From a bacterium (GTDB lineage: Bacteria > Desulfobacterota > Binatia > UBA12015), in contig JAGWVP010000159.1 in NCBI GenBank assembly GCA_018970825.1, forward strand, positions 1-7,200: 7,200 nt of DNA. Reading direction: 5' to 3'. The notes under the pieces were generated by a model. It made no database searches and had not been told where the DNA came from. It saw only the letters and a list, made by a program, of their open reading frames with translations. Each line of letters starts with the position of its first letter. Position 1 is the stretch's first letter. The translations under genes were made by a program, and so were the position numbers. This document shows positions 1-4,119 of the stretch, piece after piece.

Positions 1-1
1 A

Positions 2-337
2 CGTCGCGTCGCGACCGCCGACGAGGCGAAGCACCCCTACAAGTGGACCGGCGACTACGGCATCCCGGGGCTCCTCGCGGAACTCGGGCTCGACGCGGAC
101 GGAGCCCCGCTCGATCCGTCGCGGCCCGCGCCGCCGCACCGCGTGTTCGGCGATGCGGGGGCCTGCCCGGGCGGCGTGCCGGTCGAGGACTCGGTCGACG
201 AGCCGGGGGAGGCGAACCCGCGTGCCCGCATCGTGCGCGCGTCCGTTCTGCTCTCGCGTTCGCGGAGGGAAGCGCTCTCGCCGTGTGCAGCCGAGGCGGC
301 GCGCTGGCGCGAGGCCGCGGCGCCCCGGCCCCGTTGA
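2..337 (+). CDS. C-terminal part of an unrecognised protein (5' end outside window)
   Basis: An open frame enters from the left edge and ends at TGA 335-337, giving about 111 visible residues. The first 60 or so look like a real folded protein, with mixed residues, G/C-ending codons and a segment reading HPYKWTGDYGIPGLLAELGL. The last 45 residues are rich in Arg and Ala with less biased codons, which suggests a disordered tail or a frame shift near position 220. I do not recognise the family. A GTG at 143 could be an internal start, but the frame is open upstream of it with coding-like content, so I read this as the tail of a longer gene. It lies 134 bases upstream of the dehydrogenase on the same strand and could be co-transcribed with it. 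Confidence 0.5.
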   Translation, partial: RRVATADEAKHPYKWTGDYGIPGLLAELGLDADGAPLDPSRPAPPHRVFGDAGACPGGVPVEDSVDEPGEANPRARIVRASVLLSRSRREALSPCAAEAARWREAAAPRPR

Positions 338-438
338 CGGCGACCGCACGCCGGGGGGCCGGGCGGTCTCGCGGGCTTGCCGACACGGCACCGACGGTGG
401 GATGCAGGCGTGCGCGCGGCCGTCGCCGCGCTCGATGG

Positions 439-457
439 GCCCGCCCCGGGGGCGGGC
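439..457 (+). promoter_or_regulatory. Perfect GC hairpin just upstream of the SDR ribosome site
   Basis: GCCCGCCCCGGGGGCGGGC is a 9-bp perfect inverted repeat around one central G. As RNA it would fold as a 7-bp all-GC stem with a 5-base loop. It ends 3 bases before the GGAGG of the dehydrogenase gene. No T-run follows, so a classical intrinsic terminator for the upstream gene is doubtful. It could end upstream transcription by another route, or hinder or stabilise the leader of the SDR messenger. A short direct repeat, CGATGGGCC, flanks it at 433-441 and 470-478. Confidence 0.4.
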
Positions 458-460
458 GAC

Positions 461-465
461 GGAGG
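461..465 (+). promoter_or_regulatory. Ribosome binding site fixing the SDR start
   Basis: GGAGG lies 6 bases before ATG 472-474. The reading frame is open back to position 43, but only this ATG has a ribosome site, and it begins the typical N-terminal beta strand of an SDR. This decides the start. Confidence 0.8.
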
Positions 466-471
466 TCGTCG

Positions 472-1260
472 ATGGGCCGTCTACGGGATCGGGTGGCGCT
501 GGTGACGGGCGCCGCGTCGGGCATCGGACTCGCCTGCGCGCGGCGTTTCGCAGGGGAGGGCGCGACGGTCGCGGGCCTCGACCTCGCGGTCTCGGACCCC
601 TTTCGGGAGTTCGCGGCAGGGCACGCCGACTCGTCGTTCCACGCCTGCGACGTCCGCGACGAGGAGGCCGTCCGGGCGGCGGTCGCGGAGGTCGTCTCGC
701 GACACGGTCGCATCGACGCGCTGGTCACGGCGGCAGGCGTGGCGGGCGGCGGCCCGGTCCACCTGCTCCCGGCCGAGGAATGGCAGCGCGTGCTCGACGT
801 GAACCTGAAGGGCACCTTCCTGTGCTGCAAGCACGTGCTCGGCGGCATGGCCGAGCGGCGTCGCGGCAGCATCGTCACGATCGCGAGCGTCGAGGGCCTC
901 GAGGGCACCGAGGGCGGCAGCGCCTACAACGCATCCAAGGGCGGCGTCGTCCTTCTCACGCGGAACCTCGCGATGGACTACGGCCGCCTCGGCGTGCGTG
1001 CGAACGCCGTCTGCCCCGGCTTCATCGACACGCCGATGCTCGACGCGGTGCTCGGCGGCGAAGCGATGGCTCCCTACCGCGAGCGCATCCGCTTCCAGCA
1101 CCAGCTCGGCCGCTTCGGGCGTCCCGACGAGGTCGCGGCCGTGGTCGCGTTCCTCGCCTCGGACGAGGCGTCCTTCGTGAGCGGGCAGGCGGTCGCCGTG
1201 GACGGCGGATTCACCGCCGGGCACCGCTTCGGCTTCGCCGAGATGATGGGGCTCGCCTGA
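472..1260 (+). CDS. Short-chain dehydrogenase/reductase (classical SDR), probably NAD(H)-dependent
   Basis: This is a 262-residue NAD(P)-dependent oxidoreductase of the classical SDR family, acting on an alcohol or ketone substrate that cannot be read from the sequence. The cofactor motif TGAASGIG is at residues 12-19. Asp37 at the end of the second strand favours NAD(H) over NADP(H) by the usual family rule. Asp60-Val61 would contact adenine. The catalytic set is Asn111, Ser139, Tyr152 and Lys156 (YNASK), followed by PGFIDTPM at 182-189 and the C-terminal SGQAVAVDGG segment. The usual NNAG turn reads TAAG (86-89), a tolerated variant. Length is normal for FabG-like or glucose-dehydrogenase-like members. 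The start is set by GGAGG at 461-465. The gene converges with the Cys-rich gene on the other strand, with 10 bases between the stop codons. The family call is secure; the substrate is unknown. Confidence 0.93.
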   Translation: MGRLRDRVALVTGAASGIGLACARRFAGEGATVAGLDLAVSDPFREFAAGHADSSFHACDVRDEEAVRAAVAEVVSRHGRIDALVTAAGVAGGGPVHLLPAEEWQRVLDVNLKGTFLCCKHVLGGMAERRRGSIVTIASVEGLEGTEGGSAYNASKGGVVLLTRNLAMDYGRLGVRANAVCPGFIDTPMLDAVLGGEAMAPYRERIRFQHQLGRFGRPDEVAAVVAFLASDEASFVSGQAVAVDGGFTAGHRFGFAEMMGLA

Positions 1261-1270
1261 GGCGGCCTGC

Positions 1271-1774
1271 TCAGTCGCAGCAGCTGCCGGTGCCGGCCAC
1301 GCCGCCGACGCGAGTGCAGTCGGCCTCGGTCTTCACGAGGTTGCAGCTCCCGATGCAGTCGGCGTTGGTCGTGCAGGCGCGCCCGATGTCGTCCGAGCAG
1401 AGGCCGTAGAGACATTTCGCCCCGCTCGCGACCGAGCAGGTGACGACGCCCGCGTCCTCGCCGCAGGTCGAGAGCGAGCCGCAGCGGAACGCGGTCTTGA
1501 TGCAGGAGCGCCGCAGCGTGTTGTTCGAGGCCTTCATGATCGTGCGCTGCGCCTTGCGCAGGCAGGACTTGTACTGCCGCTTCACGTCCCAGTCCCCGGG
1601 GCAGGGGCAGAGAGTCGCCATCTCGTCGATGAGCGACTGGACGAGCGCGGTGTCGCAGGTCTTCGAGCCTCGGACGGGCTGCGGAGACGAGGCTGCTCCG
1701 GCGAGGACGGGCACGAGCAGCAGGGGGCCCGCGAGCAGGAAAAAGGCGGGGTTCGAAAGTCGTCGTGTCTTCAT
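1271..1774 (-). CDS. Secreted 16-cysteine protein A (paralogue of 2039-2524)
   Basis: This 167-residue exported protein is of unknown function. The N-terminus MKTRR followed by a Leu/Ala-rich stretch to about residue 27 is a Sec signal peptide, probably cut near AGA-A. No cysteine lies at the lipobox position. The mature part has 16 cysteines at 40, 56, 58, 71, 91, 98, 104, 113, 121, 126, 134, 140, 144, 153, 165 and 166, including CPC and a terminal SCC. The core IMKASNNTL is at 79-87. Sixteen cysteines could form eight disulfides, fitting a small extracytoplasmic domain. The frame is open to 1867, but the upstream part is not signal-like and overlaps a promoter-like site, so I start at ATG 1774. 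No strong Shine-Dalgarno is visible there (GAAAG only). It is divergent from its paralogue, with 264 bases between start codons. I know no named family for it. Confidence 0.85.
   Translation of the reverse strand: MKTRRLSNPAFFLLAGPLLLVPVLAGAASSPQPVRGSKTCDTALVQSLIDEMATLCPCPGDWDVKRQYKSCLRKAQRTIMKASNNTLRRSCIKTAFRCGSLSTCGEDAGVVTCSVASGAKCLYGLCSDDIGRACTTNADCIGSCNLVKTEADCTRVGGVAGTGSCCD
1513..1542 (-). repeat. Left copy of a 30-bp near-perfect inverted repeat (inside gene A)
   Basis: On the minus strand this copy matches 2247-2276 of the plus strand at 29 of 30 bases (GGCC versus GGCA in the middle). It encodes the shared IMKASNNTL core in frame. The two copies are inverted relative to one another because the genes diverge. 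Confidence 0.85.
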
Positions 1775-1837
1775 GGAGGGGCTTTCGTCGGGGGAGGTTC
1801 CGTTCGCCTCGGGGGCCGCGGCCCGTGACCGCATGTC

Positions 1838-1867
1838 CTCGTAGGGGAGGAGGACTCCCCCGGTCAA
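1838..1867 (-). promoter_or_regulatory. Candidate promoter of gene A, with a dyad in an 18-base spacer
   Basis: Read on the minus strand, TTGACC (1867-1862) is followed after 18 bases by TACGAG (1843-1838). The -35 matches the sigma-70 consensus at 5 of 6 bases; the -10 is weak, at 3 of 6. Transcription would begin near 1831, about 56 bases before ATG 1774. The spacer contains a perfect 6-bp inverted repeat with a 5-base centre, GGGGAG(GAGGA)CTCCCC at 1844-1860. A dyad inside the spacer recalls MerR-type promoters, although their spacers are usually 19-20 bases. This is inference from sequence only. Confidence 0.35.
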
Positions 1868-1929
1868 CGGGTTTCATCCCGGGAGGGCTGGAAATCACGC
1901 GAGGGGGCGCCTCGAACGTCCTCGCGAGG

Positions 1930-1955
1930 GCCGGGGGGCGGAGCCGGGGGGCGGG
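1930..1955. repeat. 13-bp tandem repeat in the divergent intergenic region
   Basis: GCCGGGGGGCGGA (1930-1942) is followed directly by GCCGGGGGGCGGG (1943-1955), 12 of 13 bases identical. It lies between the two Cys-rich genes, upstream of both. Its role is unknown; it could be a repeated binding site or simple slippage in a GC-rich tract. Confidence 0.6.
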
Positions 1956-2002
1956 TTCGCCGGCCGGCACGGTCGCGGGGCGTCATGGTCGTTGTTTTTG
2001 TG

Positions 2003-2030
2003 TTGACTCGCCTCGGCGGCCGAATTAGGA
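2003..2030 (+). promoter_or_regulatory. Possible promoter and ribosome site of gene B
   Basis: An AT-richer patch (about 1990-2008) contains TTGACT at 2003-2008. The best -10 in range, TTAGGA at 2025-2030, is poor. AGGA at 2027-2030 is 8 bases before ATG 2039 and supports that start. The AGGA and the weak -10 overlap, so both roles cannot easily hold. I trust the ribosome site more than the promoter. Confidence 0.3.
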
Positions 2031-2038
2031 CGACGGTC

Positions 2039-2524
2039 ATGCTCTACCAGATTTGCGCCCGGCTCGCGCTGTTCGTGCTCCTCGTCGGCGCCGTGTCCGC
2101 GCCGAGCGCGCACGCCGTGCGCGGTCCGCGCGTCTGCCCGGTCGAGCAGGTGACGTCGATCTTCGCCGAGCTCGACGCGGCCTGCCCCTGCGCTGCGGCG
2201 ACGAGCAAGCGCGAGTATCGCCGCTGCGTGAGGCTCGCCGGCAAGTCGATCATGAAGGCATCGAACAACACGCTGCCGAGGAACTGCCTGCGCGCGGCCC
2301 TGCGCTGCGGCAACCAGGCCACGTGCGGCATCGACGGAGCCGTCCGCTGCGAGCGTGGCAAGTCGGGAAGCTGCGTCGGGGGGGCCTGCCAGCACGACAT
2401 GGCGGTCCCCTGCGCGACCGACCAGGACTGCGTGCTCTCGGTGTGCGACGTCCGCCAGTCGACGAAGAACTGCGAGGACAACGGCGGAACGCCCGTCGGC
2501 CTCGGCTCCTGCTGCTCGCCCTGA
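2039..2524 (+). CDS. Secreted 16-cysteine protein B (paralogue of 1271-1774)
   Basis: This 161-residue exported protein is of unknown function. Residues 1-26 form a signal peptide ending APSAHA, probably cut before VRG. The mature cysteines are at 33, 49, 51, 63, 83, 90, 96, 104, 112, 117, 125, 131, 136, 145, 158 and 159, which is 16, the same number and order as protein A. The spacings are equal or differ by one residue throughout. Shared blocks are CPC, KREY, IMKASNNTL (71-79), RCG..ATCG, the C..D....CATDQDC segment and the final GSCC. The frame is open from ATG 1985, but AGGA at 2027-2030 and the signal peptide favour ATG 2039. The two genes share one upstream region, so joint control is possible. 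The pair looks like an inverted gene duplication. The function cannot be inferred beyond a disulfide-rich extracytoplasmic role. Confidence 0.88.
   Translation: MLYQICARLALFVLLVGAVSAPSAHAVRGPRVCPVEQVTSIFAELDAACPCAAATSKREYRRCVRLAGKSIMKASNNTLPRNCLRAALRCGNQATCGIDGAVRCERGKSGSCVGGACQHDMAVPCATDQDCVLSVCDVRQSTKNCEDNGGTPVGLGSCCSP
2247..2276 (+). repeat. Right copy of a 30-bp near-perfect inverted repeat (inside gene B)
   Basis: This is the partner of 1513-1542, with one mismatch in 30 bases. It encodes IMKASNNTL of protein B. The high identity partly reflects conserved residues combined with strong codon bias. Confidence 0.85.
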
Positions 2525-2539
2525 CGATCGGATCGCGGC

Positions 2540-2563
2540 CTCCCGGTCCGGTACCGGGGGGAG
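2540..2563. terminator. Bulged GC hairpin after gene B
   Basis: CTCCCGGT (2540-2547) can pair with ACC (2553-2555) and GGGAG (2559-2563) around the loop CCGGT, with a three-base bulge. It starts 16 bases after the gene B stop and has no T-run. It is a weak candidate terminator between convergent genes. Confidence 0.2.
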
Positions 2564-2581
2564 CATCGCGCCGCGACGTCG

Positions 2582-2596
2582 CCCGCGCCTCGCGGG
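2582..2596. terminator. Short perfect GC hairpin between convergent genes
   Basis: CCCGCG CCT CGCGGG forms a 6-bp perfect stem with a 3-base loop. It lies 58 bases after the gene B stop and 31 bases after the MaoC gene stop on the other strand, so it could serve both directions. No T-run is present on either strand, as is common in very GC-rich genomes. Confidence 0.3.
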
Positions 2597-2626
2597 TCGG
2601 CCTGCCGCCCGGGCGCGACGTGGATC

Positions 2627-3085
2627 TCAGGCGAGTTCGGTCTCGGCGAGCATGAGCGCGTTGCGCCTCGCGCGGCAAACGATCTCGCCGCGCTGGTTCC
2701 GCCCGACGTGCTCGAACAGAACGATCCCGTGCCCGGGGCGGGACTTCGAGCGCCGGGCTTCGAGCACGGTGGTCTCGACCGTGATCGTGTCGCCGACGAA
2801 GACGGGATGGGGGAAGTCGATCTTCTCGAAGCCCAGGTTCCCCACCGTCGTCCCGAGCGTCGTGTCGCCGACGGAGAGCCCCACCACGAGTGCGAGCGTG
2901 AACATGCTGTTCACGAGCGGTCGTCCCCACTCGGTGCCCTTCGCGTATTCCGCGTCGAGGTGGAGGGGCTGGGGATTCATCGACAGGGTGGTCAGGAGGA
3001 GGTTGTCGGTCTCGGTGACCGTGCGCCCCGGCTGGTGCCGGAACGTCGTGCCCGGAGCCAGTTCCTCGAAATACTTGCCCGCCAA
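2627..3085 (-). CDS. MaoC-like acyl-CoA hydratase/dehydratase (hot-dog fold), TTG start
   Basis: This 152-residue single hot-dog domain protein resembles MaoC or (R)-specific enoyl-CoA hydratases, which add or remove water at an acyl-CoA double bond in the cytoplasm. The opening GKYFEEL..G..F.H.PGRTVTETDN is typical of the branch that includes mesaconyl- and itaconyl-CoA hydratase-like proteins. The active-site segment is SMNPQPLHLDAEYA at 35-48, with His42. In classical R-hydratases an Asp lies five residues before that His; here Asn37 occupies that place, which I recall as usual for this branch. VFVGDTITVETTVLEARRS (95-113) is the conserved back half. No ATG is suitable: TTG at 3085-3083, 7 bases after AGGAGG, is the only start with a good ribosome site. 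The frame continues to 3361 but would overlap the HAD gene. The substrate is unknown. Confidence 0.88.
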   Translation of the reverse strand: MAGKYFEELAPGTTFRHQPGRTVTETDNLLLTTLSMNPQPLHLDAEYAKGTEWGRPLVNSMFTLALVVGLSVGDTTLGTTVGNLGFEKIDFPHPVFVGDTITVETTVLEARRSKSRPGHGIVLFEHVGRNQRGEIVCRARRNALMLAETELA

Positions 3086-3092
3086 CGGCGTC

Positions 3093-3098
3093 CCTCCT
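3093..3098 (-). promoter_or_regulatory. Ribosome binding site that selects the TTG start of the MaoC gene
   Basis: AGGAGG on the minus strand lies 7 bases before TTG 3085-3083. It decides the start of the hydratase, because the nearest in-frame ATG upstream is far away, inside the divergent HAD gene. Confidence 0.75.
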
Positions 3099-3134
3099 CG
3101 CTCGTGCCGTCGGTCCGCCCGGCGGCGGCGCGAC

Positions 3135-3140
3135 TCTATA
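3135..3140 (-). promoter_or_regulatory. Possible -10 element for the MaoC gene
   Basis: TATAGA on the minus strand stands out in a GC-rich region and lies about 50 bases before the TTG start. No matching -35 is seen at 16-18 bases; that position is occupied by the 18-bp palindrome at 3159-3176. A regulated promoter is possible but unproven. Confidence 0.3.
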
Positions 3141-3158
3141 CCCGCGGCGGTCGCAGAG

Positions 3159-3176
3159 GCGAGCCGCGCGGCTCGC
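3159..3176. promoter_or_regulatory. 18-bp perfect palindrome between divergent MaoC and HAD genes
   Basis: GCGAGCCGCGCGGCTCGC equals its own reverse complement over all 18 bases. It lies in the 166-bp gap between the divergent starts, near where the -35 of the MaoC promoter would fall and 76 bases before the HAD start. This is a plausible operator for a dimeric regulator acting on one or both genes. The GC-rich composition raises the chance of a random palindrome. Confidence 0.35.
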
Positions 3177-3251
3177 GCGCGCGGAAGACCCCGCGCTACG
3201 AGCGGCACGCCGCCCGCTTGCGAGTGCCGCGCCCGGTGCGATCCTCCGCGG

Positions 3252-4013
3252 GTGACCGACCCCCGTGCGCCCGTCGAGGCCGTGGTCTTCGACCTCTTCG
3301 ACACCCTGGTCGACCTGCACTTCGACCGCCTGCCGAACGTCGAGTTCGCGGGCCGTCGCATGCCCTCGACCTACGGCCGGCTTCACGCAGCCCTTCCCGG
3401 GGAGGCGGGCATCGGCTGGGAGGACTTCGCCGGGGCGCTCTCGGCCCTCGACCGCGAGTGGGCCGAGGGGGCGATGCGCGAGGGAATCGAGCTCGCGACC
3501 CGCGAGCGTTTCGCGCGGCTCGTCCGTCGCCTCGGGCTCGGCGAGCACGTCGGCCTGCCGGAGACCCTCGCGGCCGTCCACATGGGCGGGCTGCGGGCCT
3601 GCGCCGAGGTGCCGCCCTCGCACGCGGCGGTGCTCGAGCGCCTCGCCGGCCGCTACCGGCTCGGCCTCTGCTCGAACTTCACCGACGCCGCGACGGCTCT
3701 CTCGCTCCTGGAGGACGCGGGGCTGCTGCGTTTCTTCGACGCGCACGCGATCTCCGAGACCGAGGGCCTGCGAAAGCCCCGCCCCGAGATCTTCCGCGCG
3801 GTGCTCGATCGCCTCGGGACGGATCCGGAGCGCACCGTCCACGTGGGCGACCACCTGCGCGAGGACGTCGGCGGTGCATCCGCGCTCGGCCTCCGCACCG
3901 TCTGGGCGACCCGCCGGGTGCGCGACCCCGACGCGGCCCTGCGCGAGCACGCGGGGATCCGCCCGACCTGGCGCGCCGGGGACCTGTCCGAGATTCCCGA
4001 CCTGCTGCCCTGA
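3252..4013 (+). CDS. HAD-superfamily hydrolase (haloacid dehalogenase-like)
   Basis: This 253-residue HAD hydrolase with an alpha-helical cap probably dephosphorylates, or otherwise hydrolyses, a small molecule in the cytoplasm. Motif I is VVFDLFDTLVD with nucleophile Asp14; the second Asp of the usual DxD is Phe16, as in dehalogenase-type motifs, and an Asp sits at 17. Motif II is LGLCSNFTD with Ser141. Motif III Lys175 lies in LRKPRPEIF. Motif IV is HVGDHLREDVGGA with Asp200 and Asp205. The helical cap occupies about residues 25-120. The start is taken as GTG 3252 because it places motif I at the normal distance from the N-terminus; no good ribosome site is visible, so the start is less certain than the family. 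It diverges from the MaoC gene. The substrate cannot be assigned. Confidence 0.88.
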   Translation: MTDPRAPVEAVVFDLFDTLVDLHFDRLPNVEFAGRRMPSTYGRLHAALPGEAGIGWEDFAGALSALDREWAEGAMREGIELATRERFARLVRRLGLGEHVGLPETLAAVHMGGLRACAEVPPSHAAVLERLAGRYRLGLCSNFTDAATALSLLEDAGLLRFFDAHAISETEGLRKPRPEIFRAVLDRLGTDPERTVHVGDHLREDVGGASALGLRTVWATRRVRDPDAALREHAGIRPTWRAGDLSEIPDLLP

Positions 4014-4031
4014 CGTCGGGGAGCAGGTCGG
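3997..4031 (+). terminator. Inverted repeat straddling the HAD stop codon
   Basis: CCGACCTGCT (3997-4006) and AGCAGGTCGG (4022-4031) are perfect 10-bp complements around a 15-base loop containing the TGA at 4011-4013. It may act as a terminator or an mRNA 3' stabiliser. There is no T-run. The remaining gap to the lipoprotein gene (4032-4119) shows no clear promoter. Confidence 0.45.
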
Positions 4032-4119
4032 CCGGGACGGGGACCCGGGACGAGGCTTGCCGCACGATCCGCGCTCGGGGCCTCGCCGTCGCTCGCGGCG
4101 CCGTGGTAGGCCGAACCCG

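Noticed and set aside
481..1224. Minus-strand open frame opposite the SDR gene
   Set aside because: It mirrors the SDR codons and has no recognisable domain; the plus-strand SDR has every family motif.
1257..1274. CTGAG/CTCAG hairpin between the SDR and gene A stop codons
   Set aside because: It has only five pairs and an 8-base loop, and its symmetry mostly comes from the two opposing TGA codons. It is too weak to call a terminator.
1775..1867. Longer N-terminus for Cys-rich protein A
   Set aside because: The extension lacks signal-peptide character and would place the start inside a promoter-like -35 element; MKTRR at 1774 begins a proper signal peptide.
1985..2038. Longer N-terminus for Cys-rich protein B from ATG 1985
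   Set aside because: No ribosome site precedes 1985, while AGGA lies 8 bases before ATG 2039, where a normal signal peptide begins.
1513..2276. Inverted repeats as ends of an insertion sequence
   Set aside because: The copies lie inside two paralogous coding regions and no transposase or target duplication is present. Divergent gene duplication explains them.
3086..3361. Extended N-terminus of the MaoC protein, 244 residues in total
   Set aside because: The added part is Arg/Ala-rich, overlaps the divergent HAD gene and ignores the AGGAGG in front of TTG 3085.
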